The notes: generated by a model from the letters alone, not told the origin. A stretch of 64,000 nt of DNA from an uncultured Bacilli bacterium (GCA_910577505.1 CAJTLN010000004.1:186001-250000); one strand, 5' to 3'. Positions 36,757 to 45,629 are shown, counted from the stretch's first letter. Numbers and translations: made by a program.

Positions 36757-37330
36757 ATCTTCCTTTCAATATTTTATCTAACTTAGAAGAAATTCTTCCA
36801 TAATAAGGATTATCATATAATTCATTCATATCTATCCATCTATAATCACCAAGTTCACTTGTATCTACTTTTACATCATATACTTTATCCACAACAAATA
36901 AATATCTAAATTCAAAATGATAATGAGCTGGTAAATCTAATCTTTCATTATATGGAATCATATGTGTATCAATATCTATTGGTACTATCTCATCTATATC
37001 AATATTTAATAATTTTAAATTCTCTATTCCTGTCTCTTCTAATACTTCTCTTCTAGCAGTTACTAAAGGATTTATATCTTCCTTATCAACATGCCCACCA
37101 GGATATAAATAGATTTTTAAATCTTTATGGTATAAAACTAAGAACTTTTTTAACTCTAATGAATATATAAAACCACCTGCTGCTATATGTCCAACAAAAT
37201 TATTCCAATCAACTATTTCTTCATCACTAAACTTATCTAAGTATTCTATAAACTTATTCAATCTCTCTTGTTCATCTTTATAATAATCTAAATACTTATT
37301 AACGGCATTTATTATTATTTTCTTTTCCAT
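36746..37330 (-). CDS. Nudix hydrolase
   Basis: 194 residues. An intact Nudix box at about 90-112 (GGHVDKE ... ARREVLEETGIE) fits GX5EX7REUXEEXGU. A 75-residue helical N-terminus precedes it. The box hydrolyses X-linked nucleoside diphosphates with magnesium. It sits between DUF3795 and MBL genes in the PurA-like operon, overlapping the MBL gene by 11 bases. Confidence 0.9.
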   Translation of the reverse strand: MEKKIIINAVNKYLDYYKDEQERLNKFIEYLDKFSDEEIVDWNNFVGHIAAGGFIYSLELKKFLVLYHKDLKIYLYPGGHVDKEDINPLVTARREVLEETGIENLKLLNIDIDEIVPIDIDTHMIPYNERLDLPAHYHFEFRYLFVVDKVYDVKVDTSELGDYRWIDMNELYDNPYYGRISSKLDKILKGRYDE

Positions 37331-37339
37331 TTATATCAC

Positions 37340-37828
37340 CTATTTATTCTTATAATTAATATAATGAGGCACATTCTTATTTTCTTGATAATAATTTTCT
37401 ATACCATTTTCTTTTATTTTATTACTACCATCCAACCATTTTTTAATAGTTGTATCTTTAAAACCTGATTCTTTTACTTTGTTACAAGGAAATTCGTTAC
37501 ATTCTCCACAATAGTTCACGTTATGTTCCTTCACACATTCAGGAATAATACAACCTTTAATACTGCATCCACTTGCACCACCATTACGACAACCACCACA
37601 CTTAGGATTAGCAAATTTTTTTAGTCTTTTCATAAATATTCTAAATTCATCTAATCTATCTCTATATTCTGATTTTAAATTTTTATCTAAAAACTCTTCA
37701 TGTCCATCCAACAACTTCACTAACTCTGTAGCATGTAAACTTACATCACCATATTTACATCCTGTACATGTACTACAAAACATTGAGCAAGGAGCAACCG
37801 CATTTAATATTTTATTATCTACTTCCAT
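37340..37828 (-). CDS. DUF3795-like cysteine-rich protein
   Basis: 162 residues with about 14 cysteines in pairs: APCSMFCSTCTGC at the N-terminus, KCGGCRNGGASGCSIKGC in the middle and NYCGECNEFPC toward the end, the DUF3795 pattern. The cysteines probably bind zinc or an iron-sulfur cluster. No function is known. Spacing of 8-9 bases on both sides ties it to the operon. Confidence 0.8.
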   Translation of the reverse strand: MEVDNKILNAVAPCSMFCSTCTGCKYGDVSLHATELVKLLDGHEEFLDKNLKSEYRDRLDEFRIFMKRLKKFANPKCGGCRNGGASGCSIKGCIIPECVKEHNVNYCGECNEFPCNKVKESGFKDTTIKKWLDGSNKIKENGIENYYQENKNVPHYINYKNK

Positions 37829-37836
37829 TTTTGCCT

Positions 37837-38178
37837 CTAAATAAATTCACTTTCATCTATCAAAGGAATAATATCTATCGCAGGTTCTTCATAAGGATGT
37901 ACTTCTCTTAATTTAACTAGAACATTCTTCACTTTATCAACATCACAAACTACTTCTAACTTATCTTCATTAGCATATTCTAACTTACCTCTTTCACCCA
38001 AATATGGATTAGCTTCATCATTTGGAATAAAAGTTCCAGTACACTTCGTCATCATTGAACAATCAGTATAATTACCAATAACTCCAGCACCTGCTCTACA
38101 TATAGCTTCTCTTACTTTTTCAGTATCTTCCACTGGTACAGTAACAACTATTTTTACTCTTTTAACATCTATTTTCAT
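37837..38178 (-). CDS. Stand-alone NIF3/YqfO middle domain protein
   Basis: 113 residues resembling the CutA-like insert domain of YqfO/NIF3 (KIVVTVPVEDTEKVREAICR, GVIGNYTDCSM, GTFIPNDEANPYLGERGKLE, LREVHPYEEPAIDIIPL), here without the flanking metal-binding NIF3 halves. In the family this domain trimerises and may bind ligands. It lies second in the PurA-like operon. Confidence 0.85.
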   Translation of the reverse strand: MKIDVKRVKIVVTVPVEDTEKVREAICRAGAGVIGNYTDCSMMTKCTGTFIPNDEANPYLGERGKLEYANEDKLEVVCDVDKVKNVLVKLREVHPYEEPAIDIIPLIDESEFI

Positions 38179-38207
38179 AATATCACCTACAAGAATTATA
38201 TCATAAC

Positions 38208-39599
38208 TTAAGCAACTATATCCCTTACTAAACTCTTCTTCTTAGCAATTCTTTCTTCGTTAATTGCTCCTGTTCCTAAAGATATAATTTCACAAGACGT
38301 TTCACTTTCTAACCATCTTAAATATTCTCTAACATATTTATTAAAATAAACATCTTCCATCATTCCTTTATAATGATGAAAATCATAATCTAAATGTTGA
38401 AAGAAGTTAAGATACAATCCATAAGGATGATTAACACGACAATTATTCTTTAATTTACTTATATCTAAATCAAATACTCTTCTCTCCATCTTTGTAACAG
38501 TTGTTTGTTCAGACAAATCAGGTATATATTGTTCTCCCTTATCTTCATAGAATCTTTCTATTGGTGGTAAATCTAATAACTCTGAAGTATAAGTTTCATC
38601 TCCTTTATATACTAATCTTTCTAATTCACAAGCATTAATAAAACTTACCTTTTCAGGATGATCTATATAATAAGAGGCATCTTTACCAAATAACTGCTTC
38701 AAATATATTTCATCAACACTTAACATTAATTCCAATATATATTCCTTATTATGAAAAGTATCAGTCGCATAAATTTCTAAATCTCCTTTAAAAGGATAAC
38801 TACCTAATATAGAAGATACATTTACCTGTGACCAAGTAAGCTCATCTCCTTTACCATAATTACCTGTATAAATAAAATCTCCTGATTTAGTTACATTACT
38901 TATTCTAATTGGAAATGGTCTCATAACCATTATTGTTCCAAGTAAAGCCTCACCTGGTATACCACTATCTGCCATTAACTGCATAGTTGATACATTTCTA
39001 CTAGTTACATAAGGATAATTACCACTAAAATTTAATGATAAATCACAACCTTGTGCTCCTTCTAAAACCACGAATTCTCCACTTTTATCTAAATGACTAT
39101 GAACTCTATCCAACCATTCATCGTTACTACATTTAACCGCCATTTTATAAGTTTTAAAAAATTCTAAATTAGGATCTCTCATGATTTTTTCTTTACTAAC
39201 AGCTCCACATCCTTTAAATGTTGAACCACTCTTAATATGTAATCTTTCATATTCTTTATGTCTATCTGTAATTAAAGGTACCATCTCATGAACATATATT
39301 TTTCTTTCACCAAGATAAGATTCTGCCATCTTATATTCTTTTTCAAATACATCCATATCTATAGCTGAACCAGGTCCAATAAATATTTCTGTCTTTGGAT
39401 TAACTATTGAAACAGGTATATTTCTAAATACCAGAGATTTACCATTATGCGATACAAAAGTATGACCAGCATTCGGCATACAATTAGTAATAGCAGCACC
39501 TACATTAATAGTAGAATCTGTTGCTAATTCACCAACTACTTTAGCTTTACCACAGCTACCAGCTGCGCCATCAAGTACTGATATTACATTCCTTATCAT
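38208..39599 (-). CDS. Divergent adenylosuccinate synthetase-like (PurA superfamily) enzyme
   Basis: 463 residues. PurA landmarks are shifted: LDGAAGSCGKAKVVGELA stands where PurA has GxQWGDEGKGK, then PNAGHTFV (PurA NAGHT, catalytic His), and EGAQGCDLSLNF with YPYVTSRN (PurA EGAQG...GTYPYVTSSN). The C-terminal third after about 270 does not resemble PurA. So it is likely a GTP-using ligase acting on another nucleotide or on another amino acid than aspartate, as with phage PurZ. It heads a six-gene operon with Nudix, MBL and histidine phosphatase genes. AGGTGA precedes the start; a TGTTATAAT promoter lies about 30 bases up. Confidence 0.8.
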   Translation of the reverse strand: MIRNVISVLDGAAGSCGKAKVVGELATDSTINVGAAITNCMPNAGHTFVSHNGKSLVFRNIPVSIVNPKTEIFIGPGSAIDMDVFEKEYKMAESYLGERKIYVHEMVPLITDRHKEYERLHIKSGSTFKGCGAVSKEKIMRDPNLEFFKTYKMAVKCSNDEWLDRVHSHLDKSGEFVVLEGAQGCDLSLNFSGNYPYVTSRNVSTMQLMADSGIPGEALLGTIMVMRPFPIRISNVTKSGDFIYTGNYGKGDELTWSQVNVSSILGSYPFKGDLEIYATDTFHNKEYILELMLSVDEIYLKQLFGKDASYYIDHPEKVSFINACELERLVYKGDETYTSELLDLPPIERFYEDKGEQYIPDLSEQTTVTKMERRVFDLDISKLKNNCRVNHPYGLYLNFFQHLDYDFHHYKGMMEDVYFNKYVREYLRWLESETSCEIISLGTGAINEERIAKKKSLVRDIVA

Positions 39600-39698
39600 A
39601 CTTTCACCTACTTAAGTTTTTGTTTTCTATTATAACAAAAAAGACTACTAATGTAGCTCATAAATTAATATTTTTTTTATTATTTCTCTTCAAATAAC

Positions 39699-39813
39699 AA
39701 AAAGCATCTGATTTCACAACTAAGTGATTTCAGATGCTCTATCCACTAAGGGATTGCATTTGATCTAACAGAATCAAATGTATCCTTTTTTATTTTATGC
39801 AAGTTTCCTTGGC
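39699..39813 (-). ncRNA. Second copy of the antitoxin-type small RNA (orphan)
   Basis: On the minus strand a promoter TTGTAA - 16 - TATTAT (39847-39820) precedes AAGGAAAC, then GATACATTTGAT, CCCTTAGTGG and a terminator GCATCTG...CAGATGC with TTTTTG. The same blocks (AAGGAAAC, GATACATTTGAT, CCCTTTATGG, GCATCTG...CAGATG, T-run) occur in the same order in the RNA at 30447-30542. The hairpin at 39751-39785 with a plus-strand T-run would end a convergent transcript. No intact peptide ORF faces it. Confidence 0.5.
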
Positions 39814-39876
39814 TTATCCATAATAACATAAAATTGTATTTTTACAATTTAGATTTAAATATTCATTACTTAAACA

Positions 39877-40572
39877 CTACCCTAAAAATCCCTTACGCAA
39901 CATATCTTCTTCTACTTCTTTTTTTATTCCATCATAATTAATAAATTCTTTATAATAAGCAATTTCTTCTTTTAATCTTTCTCTATAGTAAGGTTGACCT
40001 ATCTCTGCTACAGCTTCATAAGATGGCATTAATAGAGGTAATCCATATTTATCACTCTCAATATCAGCATTTTTAATATCTTGATACTCGCCAAAACTCA
40101 TTACAGTCTTTTTATCATAAACTCTATTTACTTTAGGATGTTGCATTTTTTCATATAATCCTTTTTCAATAGCTAAACCAATAGAAGTGTCAAATACCCA
40201 TACACTTCCGTCTCCACCTTTGCCTTCTAAATAACAATGCTCCGCATATCTTGGATCTGGATTAATTTCATTTTTAGCTATAATTCTTGGATTAAGTATT
40301 AATGAATCTATATCAGCTTCTACCATTTGATAATCGTCATCTTCAAAAACTAAAGATAACAATATTGCTCTATCATAACACCATCCATTACATGCAACAT
40401 TACATAAAAGTACTATTGACGCAGGAAGTCCTCCATAATAGACATTTCTTAAAGCTTTAATCAATGCATCACTATAAAGTCTTATTAGTCCATTATCTAC
40501 ACCATAATTAAATAATTCTCTATACTTTTCTTGATACAAATTCCATCTTTCTTCAACTTTACTAGCTTCCAT
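39877..40572 (-). CDS. Unknown protein, possible transglutaminase-like fold
   Basis: 231 residues from the ATG at 40572; GGGGG is 6 bases before it, ten codons inside the longer frame. Cys, His and Asp occur in transglutaminase-like order: CNVACNGWCYDRA, then AEHCYLEG, then WVFDTSIGL. N- and C-terminal parts are helical. The triad assignment is by eye; no family match is claimed. It is the last gene of a unit with the RibD/deoxyribosyltransferase fusion and a GNAT gene. Confidence 0.6.
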   Translation of the reverse strand: MEASKVEERWNLYQEKYRELFNYGVDNGLIRLYSDALIKALRNVYYGGLPASIVLLCNVACNGWCYDRAILLSLVFEDDDYQMVEADIDSLILNPRIIAKNEINPDPRYAEHCYLEGKGGDGSVWVFDTSIGLAIEKGLYEKMQHPKVNRVYDKKTVMSFGEYQDIKNADIESDKYGLPLLMPSYEAVAEIGQPYYRERLKEEIAYYKEFINYDGIKKEVEEDMLRKGFLG

Positions 40573-40591
40573 AACCAATCCCCCTTTTGGT

Positions 40592-41521
40592 CTAACTAAC
40601 AAATTTTAGAATCTCTTCACTAATGTCATCTATATTATCATAAAAAATAATATCCACCAAATTTTGACATCCCTTAACTAATCCAGAAATCTTACTACCT
40701 TTCTTTGCTATAACTAAAACAGGTATATTTAAATTAGCAGCTTCTTGTAACTCCATTCCTTGACCAGTAGAAACAGTACTCATTTCAGCTATTATTAATT
40801 TAGTATCTTGTAACAAATTTATTGCTCTTTTATATCTAGCAACATCATCACCTTGAAACTTCATAGTATCTATTGGACTAGAAACTAAATATTTACTCTT
40901 ATCAATTAAATTAACTAATTTTTCATATACATCTACTGAAGACTTATCAGCAGCAAGTACTGAACCAGTAATTAAAATTCTTTTCTTTTCATAAACTTCA
41001 TCATTATTTAATACTTTATACCATACTTGTAAAATACTTTCTTGTTCTCTAATTACCTTATCTAAAACTAACTTTTTTTCAAAAAAATCTCCTAAAAATA
41101 AATTAATCCCTTTATTTAAAACATATGGATTGTAGTTAATAATAACTTCATTAACTATTCCTTCTTTCATAAACATTGTATTAGTTCTAGCTCCACCAGA
41201 AACAAACACTTTATTTATATTCTTCTCATCACATACTTTATAAAATTGTTCCATCGAATTAACTACAATCACATTATCATAAGGATACTTAATATCACTT
41301 CTAGAAAAAACAATTACAGTTACATCTTTCAAATAATTAATATAATGATAACCCCAAGACATAACATTTTTAAATGTTGTATTGCCCCAAACTAAACAAT
41401 CATAATTTTTTAAAAATTCTAACATTATTTGATAATTTCTTTCTAATAAAAAATCTTCACTACCATTTTCATAAGCTATAATTCCATTTATTGAACTAGC
41501 CATTTCTACTGTTACTTGCAT
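40592..41521 (-). CDS. RibD/DHFR-like domain fused to nucleoside deoxyribosyltransferase-like domain
   Basis: 309 residues with two parts. Residues 1-172 resemble the C-terminal reductase of RibD/YwjB-like DHFR folds (VTVEMASSINGIIAYENG, WGNTTFKNVMSWG, VFVSGGARTN). Residues 182-309 resemble nucleoside 2-deoxyribosyltransferases/DNPH1 (ILITGSVLAADKSS, LIIAEMSTVSTGQGMELQEA, IPVLVIAKKGS), with the Glu of AEMS as the likely nucleophile. The pairing suggests reduction and N-glycosidic bond chemistry on one nucleoside-like substrate. It starts 1 base after the GNAT gene ends. Confidence 0.78.
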   Translation of the reverse strand: MQVTVEMASSINGIIAYENGSEDFLLERNYQIMLEFLKNYDCLVWGNTTFKNVMSWGYHYINYLKDVTVIVFSRSDIKYPYDNVIVVNSMEQFYKVCDEKNINKVFVSGGARTNTMFMKEGIVNEVIINYNPYVLNKGINLFLGDFFEKKLVLDKVIREQESILQVWYKVLNNDEVYEKKRILITGSVLAADKSSVDVYEKLVNLIDKSKYLVSSPIDTMKFQGDDVARYKRAINLLQDTKLIIAEMSTVSTGQGMELQEAANLNIPVLVIAKKGSKISGLVKGCQNLVDIIFYDNIDDISEEILKFVS

Positions 41522-41522
41522 A

Positions 41523-42071
41523 TTATCTCTCCTTCATACCTTGTTCTTTTAAACCTAAAGTCTTATTATTCCATAAAGCTATTTTCTCATTATTTAAACT
41601 AATAGAAAATATATAAGTCTTTAATCCTTCAGGTTCATATGGATCTTTATCATCTGGATTATCATAAATCTCTTGTATCATACCTTTACTTTTATACAAT
41701 CTATGAGCATCAAAAAAACTTTCATCTGAATACAATCTTAAATTCTTGTATCCTTTATCTCTTGCCATATCAATTGTCATATCTAAAACTTTATTTCCAT
41801 ATCCCTTACGCCTTAAATTAGGTAAAATGCCAAACCACCCTAACCAAGCATCATCTGGATACTCATGATAAGAATAAACTCCAGTAACTCCAATAGGTAA
41901 ATCATCATCATAAGCAATATAGTAATCTAATTCTTTTCTATAGGGATTATGTTCTACACATTCAATAAAATTTTCTCTTCCATCTTCATCCGGAAATATT
42001 TCATTTTGAATACTTACAGCCAATTCCAAATTATCAGAAATTATTTTTCTAAAATTTATATTTTCTAACAT
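41523..42071 (-). CDS. GNAT family N-acetyltransferase
   Basis: 182 residues from the ATG at 42071 after AAGGCGTGA. The acetyl-CoA loop is GILPNLRRKGYGNKVLD near residue 90, preceded by beta strand PIGVTGVY and followed by YKNLRLYSDESFFDA and LYKSKGM. The acceptor is unknown. It is first in a three-gene unit with the RibD-NDT fusion and the transglutaminase-like protein, and is divergent from the Nudix gene at 42165. Confidence 0.88.
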   Translation of the reverse strand: MLENINFRKIISDNLELAVSIQNEIFPDEDGRENFIECVEHNPYRKELDYYIAYDDDLPIGVTGVYSYHEYPDDAWLGWFGILPNLRRKGYGNKVLDMTIDMARDKGYKNLRLYSDESFFDAHRLYKSKGMIQEIYDNPDDKDPYEPEGLKTYIFSISLNNEKIALWNNKTLGLKEQGMKER

Positions 42072-42089
42072 AAAAATCACGCCTTCTTT

Positions 42090-42141
42090 TTTATATTTTA
42101 CTATATTAGCTCTAACAATTCATTATGAAAATTGGTATAAT
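42090..42141. promoter_or_regulatory. Overlapping divergent promoters of the GNAT and Nudix genes
   Basis: Minus strand: TTGTTA (42118-42113), 17-base spacer, TATAAA (42095-42090). Plus strand: extended -10 TGGTATAAT at 42133-42141, whose 17-base -35 position falls on the same hexamer (TAACAA, 42113-42118). The two polymerases would compete for one site. Confidence 0.65.
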
Positions 42142-42164
42142 ACTTTAAAGAACGGAGAATTTAT

Positions 42165-42734
42165 ATGGAAACAATTGGAGCAAACAATGGCTTTTTTGAA
42201 TTTGTAACTAGTGAAGAAGAATTTATAATTGAAGGAAATTCTAAAACAGTAAAAAGAAATTTTGTTAGAAGACCTCCTGGAATAAGAGCTTTAATTATTA
42301 ATAAAGAGAAAAAAAGCATTTTATTTTCTAAAGAATTCAGATATGAATTAAATGACTGGGATTTAAGACTACCTGGTGGAAAAGTATTTGATTCTCTTGA
42401 TGCATATAAAGAGTCATTGCGTATTGGTGATGTCTTAGATCATGTTGAACTTACTGTACCAAAAGAAGTTTTAGAAGAAATCGGCCTTATAGTAAAAAAT
42501 CCTAAATTAATTAAAGTATCAAAAGATGGTGCTGGTGTTGTGTGGGATTTATTCTACTATGAAATAACTGACTATGAAGTAAGTGAAAATGGTCCAAAAC
42601 TTGAAGAAGATGAAGTAATTAATGGATATGAGTGGAAAACATTTGATGAAGTAATTGAACTATGTGCATCTAATCAAATTCATGAAGATAGAACAGTTGG
42701 TGTCCTACTAACTTATATTTTAAATAATAAATAA
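42165..42734 (+). CDS. Nudix-fold hydrolase with interrupted Nudix box
   Basis: 189 residues. The domain begins LPGGKVFDS and ends with VPKEVLEEIGLIV, but about 20 residues are inserted between the glycine part and the REXXEE-like part, where Lys replaces the box Arg. The general look (RFVRRPPGIRALII, then GAGVVWDLFYYEITD) is ADP-sugar or NDP-sugar pyrophosphatase-like. It may be active with altered substrate choice. GGAGA precedes the start. Confidence 0.8.
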   Translation: METIGANNGFFEFVTSEEEFIIEGNSKTVKRNFVRRPPGIRALIINKEKKSILFSKEFRYELNDWDLRLPGGKVFDSLDAYKESLRIGDVLDHVELTVPKEVLEEIGLIVKNPKLIKVSKDGAGVVWDLFYYEITDYEVSENGPKLEEDEVINGYEWKTFDEVIELCASNQIHEDRTVGVLLTYILNNK

Positions 42735-42742
42735 CTCAAACT

Positions 42743-42776
42743 AAAAAGTTCATAACTTAAACCTTATGAACTTTTT
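42743..42776. terminator. Bidirectional terminator between convergent genes
   Basis: 13-bp stem AAAAAGTTCATAA (42743-42755) with TTATGAACTTTTT (42764-42776). It overlaps the stop of the flippase-like gene. Confidence 0.85.
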
Positions 42777-43800
42777 TCTTAACTATTTTATCTATTAATA
42801 CAAATAAAGTAATTAAAGAACCACTAATTATTACAAATAAATAAAAACTAATTCCTCTTGATATCAACATTGCACTGCTTATTATACTAACTGGAAAAAA
42901 CATTTTAAACATTATCATAAATCCGCCTTCAGAAACTCCCATTGCTCCAGGTAGTGGTAAAGATGAAACAGAAATATATAATACTGCTTCCATAAATATA
43001 AACGTGATATAACTTACTTCATTTAAACCAAATGACAAGTATACAAAATATGGAATACTATGATACAAAATCAATTGTAAAGTAGTTGTAAGTATTATTT
43101 TACACAATACAAATTTATTATTTTTTAAATATATCGAACATTTATGATACTCTTCTATTTGATTATTAAATTTTTCTCTAAATTCATCAATTTTCTTATA
43201 TTTAAAAACTCTTAATAATTTACAAATAATTCCCATAAATTTTAATGCAAATCTCTTAGAAAAAATCATTACTAATAAACATAATAAAATAATTATATTA
43301 ATTATAAGTCCTAAAAACATTAAATACTTTATATAACCTATATTATTCATTAATAAATCATAATTATAAATAAAGCCAATCACTGCAATTATAATTGATA
43401 CAAATTGAAAACTAGATAATTCAACTAATAAAGCAAGTGCTGAATGAGCAACAGGTAAATTATCTTTACTCATAAAATAAAGCTGCGCTGGATCTCCTCC
43501 ACTTGCAGAAGGCGTTACTGAACTAAAGAAAAATCCAACTAATGCATACTTAAAAGATTGTAAAAAAGTTATCTTACATCCACAAGTTTTTAAAACTCTT
43601 CTAATATTTATTCCTTCACAAGATATAAATATAAACATTGAAATAATAGCTAGAACAATAAACAGAGGATTTACATTTTTAATATTTTCTATTATATCTC
43701 CAATATTATTATCTTTTAATACAATATAAAAAGTTAAAACAGCAAAAGCTATAAAGAAAAAAGCATTAAATATTTTTCTTGTAATACTCTTATTTTTCAT
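42757..43800 (-). CDS. Flippase-like membrane protein (PF03706/MprF N-terminal type)
   Basis: 347 residues with eight or nine transmembrane helices. Family marks: ALVGFFFSSVTPSASGGDPAQ and LPLPGAMGVSEGGF. PF03706 proteins include the MprF lipid flippase domain and AglD. It overlaps the deacetylase gene by 11 bases, and together with the UgtP-like transferase forms a glycolipid or lipid-linked glycan module. A lipid translocation role is inferred. Confidence 0.85.
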   Translation of the reverse strand: MKNKSITRKIFNAFFFIAFAVLTFYIVLKDNNIGDIIENIKNVNPLFIVLAIISMFIFISCEGINIRRVLKTCGCKITFLQSFKYALVGFFFSSVTPSASGGDPAQLYFMSKDNLPVAHSALALLVELSSFQFVSIIIAVIGFIYNYDLLMNNIGYIKYLMFLGLIINIIILLCLLVMIFSKRFALKFMGIICKLLRVFKYKKIDEFREKFNNQIEEYHKCSIYLKNNKFVLCKIILTTTLQLILYHSIPYFVYLSFGLNEVSYITFIFMEAVLYISVSSLPLPGAMGVSEGGFMIMFKMFFPVSIISSAMLISRGISFYLFVIISGSLITLFVLIDKIVKKKVHKV

Positions 43801-44482
43801 AATACTTATCTACCGTTTCAAATTTAAATCCTTTACCTAATAATATAGGTATTACTTTATCTAATGCTTCTATTGTTCTACTAGGAGCTTCATTCTCTCC
43901 TCTACCATCATGTAAACAAATTATATCTCCACCTTGAATACGACGAAGTAGCTTAACTTCTATATCAAAAGCAGTCGTATCACCTTCCCAGTCTTCTGCC
44001 ATTACATTCCATAAAACTAACTTTAAATTATATTTTTTAACATTAAATAAACCAGCTAAATTTAAATCTCCCCAAGGAGGACGATAATAAGTTATATCTT
44101 TACCTAACTTATTCATAATTTCTATACTTTTTCTAAAATCTTTATTTGTTTTAAATACATCCATAAGATAAGCGTTATCATGTTTTAAAGAATGTAAACC
44201 TATTAAATGCCCTTCCTTATCCATTCTTTTAATTATATTTTCATTCTCTTTAGCAAATTCTGCAACACAGAAAAAACTGGCATGTATTTTGTATTTCTTT
44301 AAAACATCAAGTAACTTTCCAGTATATTCGCTACTTGGTCCATCATCAAATGTTAAATAAATTATCTTACCATTCTCTTTTCTTCTTAATTTATACATAA
44401 TCTTAAAATACAAAGAAGGGACTACAACATATAATAAATAAATTATAACTAATACTATTATAAATACTATAAAATATTTCAT
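43790..44482 (-). CDS. Polysaccharide deacetylase (NodB domain)
   Basis: 230 residues. One N-terminal transmembrane anchor (3-25) then a NodB domain: TFDDGPSSEYT (catalytic Asp and metal Asp), GLHSLKHDNAY (metal His pair), YYRPPWGDLN and ICLHDGRGEN (catalytic His). It removes N-acetyl groups from glycans outside the cell, or from a glycolipid. It overlaps the UgtP-like gene by 4 bases. Confidence 0.9.
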   Translation of the reverse strand: MKYFIVFIIVLVIIYLLYVVVPSLYFKIMYKLRRKENGKIIYLTFDDGPSSEYTGKLLDVLKKYKIHASFFCVAEFAKENENIIKRMDKEGHLIGLHSLKHDNAYLMDVFKTNKDFRKSIEIMNKLGKDITYYRPPWGDLNLAGLFNVKKYNLKLVLWNVMAEDWEGDTTAFDIEVKLLRRIQGGDIICLHDGRGENEAPSRTIEALDKVIPILLGKGFKFETVDKYYEK

Positions 44483-45543
44483 AACTCTACCTCTTCTCTT
44501 TTAGTAAAAGAAGCATAAGAAGTATTTTCAAAACTCATTTTTATATTTCTCATATTACTAATCATTTTTTCTCTTTGCTCTTTATCTTCAATTAATCTTA
44601 TAATATCATTTGAGATAGATTTACTTTTATCCCAAACTACTTCACCTATATTATTATCTTCTATATATAAAGCATTACCAAGTTCTTGTTTTAAAAATGG
44701 TTTAATTATAAATAATGGAGTTTCAGATACTATTGCTTCAAACATTGTAACTCCACCTGCTTTAGTAACTATCAAATCTGCTTCTTTCATATATTTATAA
44801 ACTTCATTAGTAAATCCCACTACATTTACATTCTTGTATTTATTAGAAATCTTATCATACATTTTTTGATTATTACCAACTATTACATTAACAGTAAAAT
44901 TATCATTACTATCTAAGTCACATAAAAATTCATCTATTGAAGGTATAAGTCCTAAACCTCCACCCATTATTAAAATATTCTTTTTTATCTTTATATCTTT
45001 TTCACAATTGAAACTATTTTTTACTGGTATTCCAGAAATAACTATTTTATCAGAATCAACACCCTTATCTACCAAATTGGCTTTTGTTTTTTCACTCGCC
45101 ACAAAATACAAGTTAGTTTCATCACTAATCCATTCTTCATGCACATCAACATCTGTTACACAAGTGTTTAAAATAACTTTTGATTTTCTTGATCTTTTAT
45201 AAGCTGAAATATATTGTGAACATACAGGAAATACTGAAATACACATATCAATTTCATTATCAATTAATAATCTATCTATCTTTCTAACTATAAAACTCTT
45301 TAATGGAGCATTGCTATTTTTAGATCCAATTTTATTTAAAAAATTATATAAAGCACAGCATTTATTAACTAAAAAATTAAATGTTCCATAAATCACTTTA
45401 CTTATTATAGGAAATAAATATTCAATAAAATCTATTACTTGAACATTATACTCTGGATGTTCTAGTAATAATTTTTCTTTTATCGAATTGGCTGCACTAG
45501 TATGACCAAAACCAAATTTACCAGTAAGTATTAAAATATTCAT
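44479..45543 (-). CDS. UgtP/MGDG-synthase-like glycolipid glycosyltransferase
   Basis: 354 residues from the ATG at 45543 after GAGGTGAGGGG. GT28 group: NILILTGKFGFGHTSAANSI at the N-terminus, VIDFIEYLFP, ILIMGGGLG, and the donor site VTKAGGVTMFEAI. Members add glucose or galactose to diacylglycerol, giving the glycolipid anchor of lipoteichoic acid. Coupled genes for a deacetylase and a flippase-like protein suggest that the sugar is an N-acetylhexosamine later deacetylated. Three phased repeats lie in the upstream gap. Confidence 0.85.
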   Translation of the reverse strand: MNILILTGKFGFGHTSAANSIKEKLLLEHPEYNVQVIDFIEYLFPIISKVIYGTFNFLVNKCCALYNFLNKIGSKNSNAPLKSFIVRKIDRLLIDNEIDMCISVFPVCSQYISAYKRSRKSKVILNTCVTDVDVHEEWISDETNLYFVASEKTKANLVDKGVDSDKIVISGIPVKNSFNCEKDIKIKKNILIMGGGLGLIPSIDEFLCDLDSNDNFTVNVIVGNNQKMYDKISNKYKNVNVVGFTNEVYKYMKEADLIVTKAGGVTMFEAIVSETPLFIIKPFLKQELGNALYIEDNNIGEVVWDKSKSISNDIIRLIEDKEQREKMISNMRNIKMSFENTSYASFTKREEVEL

Positions 45544-45581
45544 ACCCCTCACCTCAACATCAATTTTAAGATATCAACCGG

Positions 45582-45629
45582 TTGCACTCTACCAATTTTA
45601 GCTTGCATTTTGTATACTTTGAGTTGCAT
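45582..45629 (+). repeat. Three TTGCAY direct repeats spaced 21 bp
   Basis: TTGCAC (45582-45587), TTGCAT (45603-45608), TTGCAT (45624-45629), each exactly 21 bp apart, two helical turns. They lie 39-86 bases upstream of the UgtP-like start. The rest of the gap 45544-45785 shows no gene. A regulator binding on one face of the helix is possible. Confidence 0.5.
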
